This document shows, in pieces, positions 17,956-35,949 of a stretch of DNA of 64,000 nucleotides. Positions within the stretch are counted from its first letter, which is position 1; each line of letters starts with the position of its first letter. The notes under the pieces were generated by a model. The model made no database searches. It was not told where the DNA came from and saw nothing but the letters and a program-made list of their open reading frames with translations. Origin of the DNA: Glandiceps talaboti (taxonomy: Eukaryota; Hemichordata; Enteropneusta; Spengelidae); contig NC_135551.1 in assembly GCF_964340395.1 (NCBI RefSeq), forward strand, positions 28,744,880 through 28,808,879, given 5' to 3'. The position numbers and the translations under genes are program-made.

Positions 17956-20019
17956 ATAAATTCAGTACCCAGTTTCTCTGGAATGCGATTTTTAAAAACA
18001 ATTCTTGACTAAAGATATTTTGGCAAGAAAATTTACACAGAAATAGAAGTAAATTCTCACCAGTTCACCTGTTTTAGTGTAAACAATGTTTAAGGTTGGG
18101 GTTTAAACCAACATGCAATTTTTGTTTGGCCTGATATTATTAGTATTGCTAAGTTCTTCTCTGGACGTATGGATGTGTAAGCCTTCGCTAAAGATTAAAA
18201 TATCTGCACCGTGCATCGCATCCGCACCCACAGCTTATTTGATAATAGTCTTTATGAGTGTCGGTTGCCCGTTATTGCTTATCACTCTCGTCTACGAGCA
18301 TCGTTTACATTTACATACAAATTTCAACGTCTGGGAATGTGATGTAATTATTTGCTGATTTGAGAATGTCAAAATTGGACATATTACCTTAGTGACTAAC
18401 GTGTGCTGCTTCACAACCCTTATCACTGAATAACGAACTCCCCGGCAAATCTCGCGATAGGATTGTAAATTGATATATGCCTCCGTTATTCAGGCAACCA
18501 ACACAGACTGAGGTATTTGTACATCATTAACCTAGCCCAAAGTCATTCTGCCTTTTAATTACATTTATATGGTATCATCATGTCGCCTAATAGTACCTTG
18601 TAAGGTTCCCTTCCATAATTATGTACATCGATTCTTTTCTAGATTTTGATTAAAGTTGGCTGCAATACATGGAAGCCGTTACGTTCCCATACTAGGTTTT
18701 ATGTAAAAATCACTGATGGGAAAATATTTCCTAACATTTAGTAATTCCTAGTCGGTATCTTCAAACAAAATTGAATATAAGTCTTTCCCAACTGTTACAA
18801 CTCGCAAATGTTTCCACGTTTATTGCCTTCCTTCCCGATTAATAAGGAACTGGTGTGCCGAAGGGTTAATATTATTTAGAATTATATCAAAATTAAAACT
18901 ATAGATTTAGCAGTGAGTTTTTTTTAGAACAATGGCATGTATCAATTGTGTTATAGTCTGTTCAATGAATTTTATCACATGCTAATCATGAAACTAAAAC
19001 CCCATCAAAGGGAGAACCGTTGCCGCACACAACACCAAAGTATCATTCTGGGTAAGTCCGACTAATTGATTAGTATTTATTATCACACTTCCCATGATGC
19101 AACATTCAACATGGCGGGTTTGCAAGTTCCCTATTGACGTTCAAGCTTGTACGTTAAATTATAACTGCATCACCATGAACTTTTGAGCGAACTATCAAAT
19201 TTATGAACCTCGCTTTCAACTTTGATGTCGTGTCCGCATACTGAGAATTAAGACTTGACTTGATGTTTTCATTGACTATTTTCTGTAATCTAGGCTTTCC
19301 AGCGGCTACTAGTGGCAATCGTATTTGATGATCTCTGAAGTTTTTGCGTACACGTTATTACTAACATCGATTAAGCTCATCGAGAGGGAAAAATTAAATA
19401 TACCACACCGGTACCTTCAAGCTTAAAGTTTAATAATAGTGTAAAGATACTGGTTGTCGCGAATGGCCATGAACTCTCGCGTGATGATGCCTCCGATATA
19501 GATCAGTTTATAAGGACAGTGTTAACGGGAAGGCCACTCTTATCCCTCAGAGCTGTAAATGACAACCTTTGTGTTGGAGTATTCTCATAATCTTTCATTC
19601 ATCCCCAAAAGATCAAGATATCGATTAAAACTTAAAGTATGTTCAGTTCCTGTCTGTGTTCAATTCAGAAGACGACATATGCACAACAGTCAGAACAGAA
19701 TGTGACAAAGTGGAAACGATTGCGATGTAAAAACCAAAATAATCTAAACGATGTAACAGTTGTGCTAGGTAATTGAAACAAAACTAAATTCAGGGACTGC
19801 CTCACAAAAAGTTTTGTTGAAACCATTGTCTTACCAAATTGCGCTGTTATCTCAAAGTACTTGAACACAGCATACTTCTTAACTCATATCTGTACACTGT
19901 TTGTCCGCATTCATTTGTACACCACTGCCAACGTATTCGAATACAAATCAACACCGATCATATATAGAGCGGGTGGTACACATTATTGGCAAGTGATTCG
20001 ATAAATCACTCTCGTTGTT
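17956..20019. other. Intergenic stretch, no gene recognised
   Basis: Unique AT-rich sequence. An 81-codon frame at 18113-18358 starts with a signal-like hydrophobic segment but has no other support. Confidence 0.5.
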
Positions 20020-20086
<67 letters not shown>

Positions 20087-20161
20087 CCACCACCACCACC
20101 ACCACCGCCGCCGCCACCACCACCACCACCACCACCACCACCACCACCACCACCACCACCA
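20020..20161. repeat. (ATC)n to (ACC)n array with GCC core
   Basis: ATC units to about 20085, then ACC units with a short GCC patch near 20107-20115, then ACC to 20161. Confidence 0.95.
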
Positions 20162-20752
20162 ATCTTCAGTTGCCAAATTCATTGTATAAAATTCTCTGTT
20201 CATACACTCATGAGACTAGTCTGTTAATGGTCGCACTGAGATCGCGTTTAATGTCTCCATTATCATTTTACGAGTAATTCAGACCATTCGATAATCAATT
20301 ATGAAATGACACCACTCGCCGGCTGGTCAATCTTAACGGAAATGCACAGATTTCCTTAGCTCCCTCATTTTAAAGACAAATTGACAGAAAGACGTTTTAA
20401 GTGTGCAGACACGTGTTAACGATACTAAGAGAGAGAATCAGACAGCTTCTCAATGACCTTTCTCATTAAATTTCATTTACCACTAGGGAAAGAATTCCAA
20501 ATGAGTTTCTTGTCTTTGATAGCCGCATATAACGACCACATATAATGAGAAAGGCTTCAAACACACTGCCATTCCAGATAGTTTCAAGTTTCAGGATGTA
20601 TGATTTTTCGGGGACCAACTCTGTCTCTCTCGCTATCATATATGTAGTATCTCTACTTGAGTTGGCCGTACGCAGTTAACGTTTAAAAACATGGATGCAC
20701 AATATTACAACTGTACAACTGATTCGGTATCTCAGTCGAAGATCAATTCTAC

Positions 20753-20861
20753 CATCATCGTCATCATCATCATCATCATCACCACCACCACCACCACCAC
20801 CACCACCACCACCACCACCACCACCACCACCACCACCACCACCACCACCACCACCACAATC

Positions 20862-20894
<33 letters not shown>

Positions 20895-20907
20895 AATAAT
20901 AATAATC
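20753..20907. repeat. Graded trinucleotide array ATC-ACC-AAC-AAT
   Basis: Four blocks in order: ATC (to about 20780), ACC (to about 20857), AAC (to about 20892), AAT (to 20907). Confidence 0.95.
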
Positions 20908-21513
20908 AGTCAATACACTATGATGGAGAACGTCAAGTATAAACAATTGTGAAATACTGCTTCGTGTAATTTGATGCTTGATATTGTTGTATACAGAGGG
21001 AAAGCTAAAGTTAGTAAACAGAGTGAACTCAATTGTGACTGTTGACTCTTTATTTCAGAATTTCTGTATAAAATGAGAAGGGACAACAGTTACAATGGAG
21101 TTCAGTAATCTCTCCGTTTGCAGAATCTGTGAATGCATCAACCATAAAACAACCATAACGAGATATTCATTGTTCATCGTTGTCTGCGGTTCACACTGCT
21201 GTGACCTATGATCTTCGACTGACATTCAACTTCAATATATCTTAAAACCTATTTCTGTATACATAAATCAAGATACCGTGTGATTTCTTTTTTTACTATT
21301 TATAGTTGTCTGCCAAGACCTTGACCCGTGGAACTTGAACTGGTGTAGTTTGAAATATAAATATGTGTGGGGAGGGGGAAGTGATGAACCAACAGCTCCT
21401 AGTAGAGCAAGCATTCATGAATATAGTAAAATTCGATATGAAAAAGAATCTCTCAAACTTGTGTACTAAACAGTGCCTACTCATTCACCATGCTTCTATG
21501 ATGTGAAATATGA

Positions 21514-25549
<4,036 letters not shown>

Positions 25550-25642
25550 TTATTTACTTATTTATTTATTTATTTATTTATTTGTTTGTTTGTTTGTTTG
25601 TTTGTTTGTTTGTTTGTTTGTTTGTTTGTTTGATTGATTGAC
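25550..25642. repeat. (TTTA)n-(TTTG)n-(ATTG)n array
   Basis: About seven TTTA units, about thirteen TTTG units, then two ATTG-type units; neighbouring blocks differ by one or two bases. Confidence 0.95.
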
Positions 25643-27498
25643 TCTTTGTTTGCTTGTTAGGTCTCTTCTGATTGATCATTGGTAACGAACAAGCGTTATT
25701 TTAGAATTATATTGAACGTACAGATAAGTTCATGTAATCCTCATTTTAATTAAAATGGCTTAGCACATCGACAACTTGACGCTGGAGATTATCAACATAA
25801 CGTTGATAATACAAACAGCAAATGTTTCAGTCGACTTCATGATTGGTCTTGTCTGCATTGATTGCGCCCATCTAAAGGTGACTCACAAATTTTTATATTG
25901 AAATTCACGACACACTAAAAGTAAAACGATGCCTCGTGTTTTGATTTGTATTGTGAGTATTATACAATCCAATAGTATACGAAAGCTTTTTTTTATTTCG
26001 ATAAGAGCTTATAATGGAAAACTAATCCATACATTCGAACTGAAATAATCCTCTTCAAAAACACTCCGTACATTCAGGATACATTCTAGCGCCATTATTT
26101 ACGTTTTTTGTTGAACACAATTCTAACCTACCTAGGAGATATAGGTTTGTTTGGTTGGCTGAGTTTGGTCGTTGTCCTAAATAGTTGAAACATTTGTCAA
26201 AATTATTTATATTTCTTGTAATTAACACATAGCATTAGCTTCAAGTTAGTAACAGCACACTGTGCCAACCAGTGTAACTTTGCCATGAAAGTCTTCGGTC
26301 CTGTAAAAACATGAAGCCCCTTCGTGTTTCGAGCTATTCAACGGGTCATGAGTGCACTTTTCTAAATTCATTTCAATTCCTAAAATCCAATGAATTGTTT
26401 GATATTTCTGCTCTATTTCCCTTTGAGAATCTAGATATTCGGTTTTCAACTAACAAAATCAATTCTGCCAATCTTCCTTTAAGTTAAGAGGCCGGCCTTC
26501 ACTCCAAAGTTTGCAGAGTCAATCTTTCATTGCCTTATTGGAATCACTCGCCAAACACAGAAAATATCGCAAACACTCAACGATTTGTCTTATTAAAACA
26601 GACTTAGCTTGCCAGGAATACATGTAATTCCTTCTATTCCATCATACAGTAAGTAACTACAAACAGCTACTATGTATTCAACTATTTGAAAAGATTGGTA
26701 TGTGTGACCGCAGAAAATTTCATTTCACAAGGGAGCACTCCAAAGATGGCAGTGTAAAGACAAGGTCCCTAGTCGCTGTAATCCTGGCTCAAAGACGTGG
26801 ATTCCAACATAAAGAAACTAGCGATTGCCGTATGTGTTTTACCTTTGAGTCTTTGGCTTGTTCATTGAATTTAGAGGCAATCGGGCGCCTGTGTGTGTCA
26901 TGTTACATATGTTCACTTTAGTTTATCCGGTCACTATGTAGAGGTGGCCACAGGTGTTCGGTCGTCTCGCTGCACGGTGTATAGTGGTTTCTCCATGAGA
27001 TATGTATGCATAACAGTTGTACATAATCAGATTTAAGTAGTACGTGAAGAAATGCCTGTTTACTGCGCTGAGATTTTTTGTGGGTTTTTTTTCACATCGT
27101 TAGATGTCGCACCTAGCGCTTGTTTGAATACGAGGGCTCATCATGGAGGTATGACATACTATCGGGTGTAACACAGCAGCGCAGCAAACAAGCTGATAAA
27201 TATCGACAAGTGTTTACAGAAAGACTATCGAATGAAATGATGGGAAAACACTCGTAAATACACACTCGTTTCAAGTAAACCTTTCTATGTGCAGATGTAG
27301 TATTCTCTCTAAACGGGGGAGGGGGGCTGAGGAGATCAGGAGAATATCACGATCTGTTTTGCATGGTGAACACACTTTTACAATGTATATTGAATTACAC
27401 GAAATATTATGTACGTATGCATAATGAACGTTCAGGAAATGAACAGGTAGGCTATACACCAGAATGATTTTTCCTGATTACAGTTTTGTATGTCTGTG
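25643..27498. other. Intergenic stretch, no gene recognised
   Basis: Unique AT-rich sequence with ordinary CpG. The frame at 26700-26921 shows no domain. Confidence 0.5.
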
Positions 27499-27570
27499 CG
27501 TATGTATGTATGTATGTATGTATGTATGTATGTATGTATGTATGTATGTATGTATGTATGTATGTACGTA

Positions 27571-27602
<32 letters not shown>

Positions 27603-27653
27603 CGTACGTACGTACGTACGTACGTATGTATGTATGTATGTATGCATGTATGT
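27499..27653. repeat. Concentric tetranucleotide array TATG-TACG-CACG-TACG-TATG
   Basis: TATG units to about 27564, TACG, then (CACG)n at about 27570-27604, TACG to about 27626, and TATG again to about 27653. The central block has one CpG per unit. Confidence 0.95.
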
Positions 27654-27890
27654 TTATGTGTGTGTGCTTGTATGTGTTTATGTGTTTATAATTTTTATGT
27701 GTCTGTCAGTGTCTGTCTGTCTGTCTGTCTGTCTGCCTGTCTGTGTGTGTGCTTGTATGTGTTTATGTGTGTATAATTTCTGTCTGTGTCTGTGTCTGTG
27801 TATGTGTCTATGTCTGTATCTGTGTCTGTGTCTGTGTCTGTGTCTGTATCTGTATCTGTGTCTGTGTCTGTGTCTGGTTATGTCTGTGTA
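27654..27890. repeat. Degenerate TGTCTG hexanucleotide tract
   Basis: TG-rich sequence containing a (CTGT)n run at 27710-27740 and, from 27780, TGTCTG hexamers with TATC and TATG variants. Confidence 0.85.
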
Positions 27891-28369
27891 CATTTTTTAG
27901 TTCAATAGGTATCGAATTTAAATAAAAAAATGTGTAAATCACACAACGTAGTTGTCATAAACCACCTGATTAATGCATTGAGGCCAAGGATCAACTGCCA
28001 GTAAATCTTCTTTTATGTTAGTGTTCTGTTTATCAACAATAACAAGCATAGCTTTATGTCAGCTTTTGCGCATGCGCTAATATTATCCCCATAGCTCATC
28101 AATGTTGTCACAGTGGGGGGGGGGGGGGTGAATTAATGTTTTGATTCAAGTTTAACCAAGATAGTACAACTGTAATTTATGTGCACTACAAAGTAACGTT
28201 GAATTTTATTAGTAGAAAATCTTACACGCCTACAGTAATAATAACAAGCTGTGGTGAGAGTTGAAATGTGAAATTGATTAATTTGCATTTGACTTTATAA
28301 TAATCACACTGACTGCGAAATATATCATTATAATATCGAACAAAATGTCATCTGGTTATTCAGTGTGGC
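27891..28369. other. Short intergenic stretch, nothing recognised
   Basis: AT-rich sequence with a run of about 13 G near 28116-28128. Confidence 0.5.
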
Positions 28370-28563
28370 ACACACACACACATATGCATGCATACATACA
28401 TACATACATACATACATACATACATACATACATACATACATACATACATACACACACATACATACATACATACATACATACATACATACATACATACACA
28501 CACACACATACATACATACATACATACATACATACATACATACATACATACATGCATACATAC
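28370..28563. repeat. (ACAT)n array with two CA insertions
   Basis: ACAT units interrupted by CA runs near 28450 and 28496-28508, giving a repeated ACAT-block / CA-block pattern. Confidence 0.95.
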
Positions 28564-29851
28564 ATCACTGTATAATCAAGTATGTGTAATATAATTTAAT
28601 ATTTAATGATATTTATGTATAAGAGTATATTAATAAGCTTGTGTGTGTGTGTGTGTGTAAGTGTCCATATGTACGCACATGTGTGTATGGTGCTTGTGTG
28701 TGTCATCATGTGCTGTGTAAATTACATAAAATAAGTATAAATATGAATGTAAATGAATATGGTATACCTTAATTGGTCAATTAGTTAATTAAAGAATAAA
28801 CCTATTGTGCGTTAATGATTCAGATATCACTGATATAGCATGTGATGTATTTCGTCTCGGACAGCACACGATATCTTCCATCTGGCCTGACAGGGAGTAA
28901 TTTCTCTCTAGCTCTGAAATCTAACGAAAAAAAGAGACCAGATAGCGACGACATGATGGCGTAAGTAAATAGCAGGTTGATCATTTCGAGGAATAATCAC
29001 ACAGATAATCAAACCTTGTGTAAAGGAGAGAGCCAGACGTATGGACCGTATAATATAGAATTGGGAAAAAAACAAATCACAATCCACTGAGCTTATCAGA
29101 CAAACCCCAGGCAATTATACCTGACTACATTGCAGAGATAACGACGCCATAAAAAGTTGGGCTGCTGTAGTCAGCGGTCGACGATAAGAGAACGACTGTG
29201 TGTTGCTGACGAGAAAACCCGTTATCTGGCGTTTTATAGGAGTTCATAAAAAGTATCCCTATTGTGTGCGTTTGTGAGAAGTACATAAACTGAATTGAGA
29301 TACCAAACGACTAGTAAACACTTGGAGATCTTTTCTTTGTTGTTTATTACATCATAGTAGTTGAAATGTGCCGACTGCTGCATTTTTACGATGGAATTCT
29401 AATCTGAATGAGACCGGGGTAGGGGCGATGGAATGTTGATATTAAAAGTGCATTGACCATTCTTAATTGTAGTCTCACGAGACTTCGAACGAGACTCTTG
29501 GGACACTTCCCTGAGATGACATCATCAATCCTTGACCTTTGACCTACCATATCATCCCTAATTTCTTTTTCAACCGTCAAAGTCATCCACACAGCTATAA
29601 TGAAGGCCAAGAAGATGTATATTGGATTCTGCTGTGCAAATAACTAGCAGTTCATGCATAACTTTCTTGATACGCCGTCACAATAGATGACGTAATCGGT
29701 TACGTCACAACGTGAATGAACACCTGAAAATTACCTGTGCACAAAATCTCTAAAGAGTGCAACAAGTCATTTATAGTACAATAATTTTCTAATTCTTAAA
29801 AATACTAAGTAGTATACACGCACATAAACAAGCTCCTTTTCCTGGGTGACA
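28564..29851. other. Intergenic stretch, nothing recognised
   Basis: Includes a short GT run near 28640-28658. Frames at 28908-29114 and 29386-29610 have no domains. Confidence 0.5.
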
Positions 29852-29889
29852 TTTGAATTGAATTGAATTGAATTGAAATTTATTCCCCA
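29852..29889 (-). repeat. (TTGAA)n with retroelement-like 3' end
   Basis: Four to five TTGAA units are followed by 'atttattcccc'. Read on the minus strand this is GGGGAATAAAT then (TTCAA)n, which looks like the 3' end and simple tail of a non-LTR element. Upstream sequence on that strand (29890-29990) shows no recognisable coding region. Confidence 0.4.
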
Positions 29890-32712
29890 CAAGAAATAAA
29901 CATACAGAAAAGAAATAAATGATAACATCCAAAAGGAAAACGATTTCAAGTTGTGGGTGAGAGACTAGAAAATAGTTTTCGGAAAACTAATCGAGTCTAG
30001 CCACTCAATTTCAAAAGCATCGAATTTACGTGTGTACTGAAAATATAGCCCTTATGACTTCAACGTTTATATCTACACAATTATCATAATTTTATTGCCA
30101 ACTGTCGTGTCAGATCATGATAGACATTGTTTTTATTTCCCTGTAAAAGAAGGTCAATAAATCATTATGTCGCTCACACAACCCGTACAATAAATATAAT
30201 AGTGTTCGGTTGATCGGCTATAACTTGTAAAATACTGTATTCCATCTGGTAACATGACGTCATCAACATGCCATCACAAGGCGTAGTTTTATATTGTTAT
30301 GCAAAAAAAATATGCAGAAAATATCTTAGTATGAAAAAATATATTGTTATGAAAAAATATAGCCCTCGAATATACAACTAGTACTAGTTATAACCAGTTT
30401 ATTGTATGTAATGACCTGACTGATATTAATAGTATAGTGCTGGAAAACTACACCCGCCCGCTATTTTGGTTGTGATATTAATATTGCAGCAGGCAAAAAT
30501 ATCACAATAAAGTTCTAATTCAAGTCATAAATAACCATCGAGGATGGAAGAGCCTGGCTCGTAATATCTTGTGCAATATTTTGCAGTTTATTACGGTTTA
30601 CGATACTCTTGGCGGTAGTTTGAGGTCATCGGTGACATTTGTGTATTCGTTACGTTATACCGGCTTATCGTTTGAAGGCACTTCGGGGCAAGGTGAGACG
30701 TAGATCTAGGTAACACATACCATAAATCTACGTGGAATTTACGACACACATCAAAAGTCCGTAACCGCTAAAGTGGCGACTCCAAGTTATACTGCCTGAG
30801 GTGTATGTGGTGAAAATTTTAATTTTGAACTCTTACTGTGACAGAAGTATACCATTAACGGACGTGTAGAAAATGTAATTCCTTACGACCACAATTTGGA
30901 TAAAAGAAGGAAACATATTCACAGTTAGAACAGTAAAACATTTACATGTGCAGAATTTTGATTTTGAATGTCAGAGCGTCTTCCGAATATTTTGAATTAT
31001 AATGGAGAAAAGACGTAAAACGGGAAATGGTTTCACTGAGATCAGATGGCTACAACACAAGAAAATTAAATGTTATTTTTTCGAATCGTACCCTGAAGCG
31101 CAGACCACGCATTTTTTATATATTGTCAAGTGCCGCCAAAACACACAGAAGAGCAACCAATAATCAAATAGGGATTTTTTTTGAGGGTCATCTGATTGGC
31201 GGAAAATAAAACTTTATTACTGTATTAATATTGTACTGCGAAATAATAGAATAGCCCACAGATATTTACATTAATTTAAAGGCTAAATTAAGATATCGGC
31301 ATTATTCACTCTATAAAAATATTCCCGGAAAAAGGTTGAAAAATCTTGACCAAAAAGGGGGAAAAGAATTTTAAAAAAAGACGAAAGAAATTTGTCCACA
31401 AAACCAATTATTTAATGTTGGAAAAAAACTTCTATGGAGAAGTAACTTTAGCTACTGCAACCTGGTTAAAAGTGATTGTGTCTTTCATCAGTAACTTTAG
31501 CCTTATACACTATTAATCGTTGGTCCGAATGATTAATGACATTCGCCTTCATTCTATCATGCCTCAACGGAGACTACCAAAGTCGATCCATCAACAACAA
31601 TCATTGTCCTTCGGTGTCTTCTCTGGACAGACTACTAGTACCAGTAGAAAGGTCATTCACCGACAACTCGCATCCGGACTTGTAACGACGATCGATGTGA
31701 TTGGATGATTCAACCACAACTTTGAAGTTCCAGCTTGCAATGGCGCAAAATGGTAATCGACGTGAAGATGACGTCACATAAACGATAAGAAATGTGATAT
31801 GAAATTGTGTCTTTGTTGTGTTGTTATTGTTCAAAATCGATTATTGATCTGTAGTCACTCAACTTGTTTTCATTAATTGAAGGAAGTTCTTTCGTGGGAT
31901 GTGACCCATGACGACTAGCGTACGCCCCCACTCGACTAATCTCATGAGACAGCCAGCAGTGGATAATGCCCCTGGTGTGTGAACAAACATCGCATGCAAT
32001 AAACTATTATGCATGTAGTGTAACAAACTGATAAATACAGACTATTTCAAATGTTTCTGGTAATGTTAAACGTATACAACACTGTCAAGGGACAAAATTG
32101 GAAACTTTGAAAACACGTCATAAAAGTACTGTATATTGTGGAGAGCATCATACTCACTCGGCGGTCAACTTTGGTTTATTGTAATGTTATGGTTTCTCGT
32201 AAACCAAACTGAGATTAGTGCGATTCCTCAATGAATACTTGTAATTATATACAACAATTTATATAGTTGTATCGTGGTTTTTTCATTTGAAATAATACAG
32301 CGAAACGTCATTTATTGTCAACACCCAATACATGCTATGATATGGGTGCAGCGAACGCGGTAGCACTTTACAAAGCCTGTACTACACTATGCATGTAAAA
32401 TAATGTTAATGTTTAACAAGTGTCACTTACTGTACATAGCATAACAGCTGTGATCAAATCGCTACCGACGCATTGGGGTCCTAATTTATGACTAACAGTT
32501 AAAAATGGACACGGCGGCGGAGTGATATCATCAAGTTGCTTTGAGTCACACAACATTTTATGGTCTCGTGATATTTGTGATTTACGATCTCGTTGTGTAC
32601 GTTGTTTATTTCCTCATATGATTTACGATAAACAGCTTAGAGAGAGGATTTTAGGAATGTAGAAATCGGAAAATAAATAATACAAACATGTTGAAATAGA
32701 GAAAGGTTTCCA
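29890..32712. other. Intergenic stretch, no gene recognised
   Basis: Unique AT-rich sequence. A weak local duplication of 'atatgcag/tatgaaaaaatat' occurs at 30301-30361. Overlapping frames on both strands near 31520-31834 show no domain. Confidence 0.5.
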
Positions 32713-32919
32713 GGTATGTATGTATGTATGTATGTATGTATGTATGTATGTATGTATGTATGTATGTATGTATGTATGTATGTATGTATGTATGTATGTA
32801 TGTATGTATGTATGTATGTATGTATGTATGTATGTATGTATGTATGTATGTATGTATGTATGTATGTATGTATGTATGTATGTATGCATGTATGTATGTA
32901 TGTATGTATTTATGTATGT
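32713..32919. repeat. (ATGT)n array, about 50 units
   Basis: 207 bp, almost perfect, with a single ATGC variant near 32886 and a TATT variant at the right end. Confidence 0.97.
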
Positions 32920-33451
32920 GTGATCTACTTATTTCTAGACCACTAAACCTGGTCAGAAGCACACTCTGTTAAAGACGTATAAAATGCTGCCATATTTGTG
33001 GATAAAGCCCTCAGAAACAATCTCTAGAACATGGTTTCATAATAAACATTTAATTACAAAAAAACAAGGTCAATAAATCTTCATTGAATAGCTCAAAAAA
33101 ACCAAAGGCATGGACTTTATACAATTCAACGAGTGGGGGCGCTTTACCATTGCAACTAGTTACTGTCTCCCTGGAAGTCGTTCCACTTTCTAATTCCAGT
33201 CACACGTTTTGTAATAGTCAGTACAATTCAGTCACCGACATCAATAAACAATTAAAGAATAAGAAACATTTATAGGCTAATAAAACCGAGAACAGTTAAA
33301 ACGAATTTGCAGACATCGTTTCTCATTTTAATAGCCTTTGCAATTTCACGTCGACATATTACGGTGTGCTACGTTTTACATCTAAAACGAGTCTGTTGAC
33401 TAGTTAATTAATAGTTTTGTATAGTTTTGTACCACCGTCGTCATATATTCA

Positions 33452-33452
<1 letters not shown>

Positions 33453-33491
<39 letters not shown>
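33453..33491. repeat. (ATT)n array
   Basis: Thirteen ATT units. Confidence 0.9.
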
Positions 33492-33659
33492 TTATTTCTT
33501 GTAAGAAAACGCGCTACACATGCGTCTTAGCGCGTTGTACAGACTGAAGTTTAAAAAAAATTGCAATAAAGTAAAGAAAATAACAGCACACAAAAAGGGA
33601 CTAAATGTAAAACACATGCACTCTGTATATGTCGATACCGATACCATCTTGTACTGCAT

Positions 33660-33660
<1 letters not shown>

Positions 33661-33711
<51 letters not shown>
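33661..33711. repeat. (CA)n array
   Basis: About 25 CA units. Confidence 0.95.
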
Positions 33712-33712
<1 letters not shown>

Positions 33713-33983
33713 ACTCATGATACATTTTCAATGCTGTCAATCCATTTATTTATTATCGTTATTGATACTGATTCAAAACCTTACACTATACAATTTGAAT
33801 TTTAAAACATATTACCATCACATATCGAATACAACTCTGATGTAACATCAACTAATTTAAGATTTGTGTAAAAAGTTACACAGTGCACTTATCCATAGAT
33901 CATAGCTTAACACTTTCCAATATGGACGTTGGTGGCGCTAGATGAGTAATGACATAATCATCATTTAGCAGAGGCTCTCTCAC

Positions 33984-34038
<55 letters not shown>

Positions 34039-34041
34039 ACA
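33984..34041. repeat. (CT)n-(CA)n array
   Basis: About 15 CT units switch directly into about 14 CA units. Confidence 0.95.
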
Positions 34042-35949
34042 TCATCATCTTAGTTCTTCAATTGCATCGCACTTATCTGCATCGTCCAAAATAAAACATA
34101 AACAATAAATATTGTTGTTAATTATAAAGTATATCTATCTAACGGTGATGATATAATGTGTTGTGTAACAAATTTGTTATACCACATACATTATGATGTT
34201 ATAGCACACTTCCTAGCTTAGAATTTGTACTGAAGATTTCGCTATCAGTTGCAAATTGATAGCCATGAAGATAACCAAATGAATATCTATCGAACTTTAA
34301 TAATGTGTGACGTCATACATTGAATATTTAGTATAGTTATTCTCACTTATAGTTTCCATCGTGTTAAAAGTGTCGGTTTGATGTGTTCAGGGCATTTCAG
34401 GCGTCATTGCTTCAACGAGTCATTTCCATCACACTCAAAGTAGTAACTTGGGCGATAAAACCGACCATAATTGTAGCCTGTAGTAGTCTATAAAAAAAGT
34501 ACATTAAGAAACACACCTATAAATGCCAAGGCTGAATGAATAGTCGTACGTGTTGTGGGGTCTATATATAGAGATGAGATGAAGGCTAGCATAAGGTAAA
34601 TTAAGCAATAGTGATGTAGGTCCTAAACTGACGACATCAAATTCGATTTATATTCCCCTATGAGTGCCTAACGTCCATGTGACATTGCATTTTGACTTAG
34701 ATATAGACAGTAGAATATATGAGCAGAGTTAATGAATCATTCAATTCGAAGGTAAATTATGATCACGTGAACATGCTGACGATGAGCGATAAATATTCTG
34801 ATTTCATCCGGGTTGCTTCTATTCAAATATACTAAGGAGTGAAAACCACATTGTCTTGTTCTTCAGCTTGTTGCAAAACATGAAAATGTCTTAAGAAAGA
34901 ATGTTATTTTGGTTAATTAGTATGTTAATTAGTTGTTGAAATTACATACCACGTGCAAAGCTACCAACTACGATTGCCGCCAAAATTGTGTGTGAACAAG
35001 TTATTTCTTTCCTCCAAATATCACTATTTTTGAATGAACCAATCTACGTATTAGCAATTGAAGTTAACAGATTGTTGACAACATCTTGTTTGGAATATTG
35101 TTCGCAAAAATATGTAATTGTCATAAAATATGGCGACAATTATTTTCGACAAATTAATAATGAATGACGCTCGTCCTTTTGTCGTGCACATGAAGGGTGA
35201 AAAGTCAGATTATCACTTTTTTCCATGTTGGTTCTCCACCCAGCAAATCTAGGTTCCTTTAAAACACCCGGTTACTACAAATGAAAATATCAAACTTCCT
35301 GGACCAACCAATTTGGCCAAAAATAGCGCTATCACAGTACAAGTACCTAGGTGTTTGTATTTACAATATACAACGGTATTCCTGTATTAGTATTTACAAT
35401 GGGGATGACTATCGGGGGCGAACTTGACACTCACACTAAATTTATGTGAATTGTCATTTTGGTGATGTGCAGATATCGGGCACTGAACGATACCCTGACT
35501 CGGACCACGTACAATGTGGTACTAGTACAGTAACAACCACCAATATCAAGGTATACAGCACGAAATGCAGAGGTAAGCTCCAAACTTTTTATTTTACTCC
35601 ATGCAAGAATCTCCAATCCATTCCCAGTTAAGATAAAGCAATGTAGTAAACCACACACCTCTTTACGGCACCACCCGGAATGTACGCAAGTCACGACCTT
35701 CACATTTCGTCGTTTCAGAATCATAAAGTTATGTGCTATGGCTTGCGAGCCTGAGAATGAGCCAATGAAAACAATCAGGGATTACTATGCAAACTTTTAA
35801 AGTAGAGGTGAAAGAGATTTTAGAATCCAATATGGCTGCGGAAACTATGTTAACTCCACAAGAGAAAATAAAATCACGAGCACTAACTTGTCTTCGCCAC
35901 TTTATTATTACAAGGCTATAAAGTATAAAACATCACTTCGACAGCTGAG
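34042..35949. other. Intergenic stretch, no gene recognised
   Basis: Unique AT-rich sequence leading up to the CpG-dense zone. Overlapping frames at 35431-35724 show no domain. Confidence 0.5.

Noticed and set aside
18113-18358. 81-codon frame starting with a signal-peptide-like MQFLFGLILLVLLSSS
   Set aside because: Hydrophobic starts are common in AT-rich DNA; no family resemblance, promoter or splice evidence.
19986-20952. Poly-His, poly-Ser/Pro and poly-Thr frames
   Set aside because: Trinucleotide arrays read in different frames, with no flanking protein domain.
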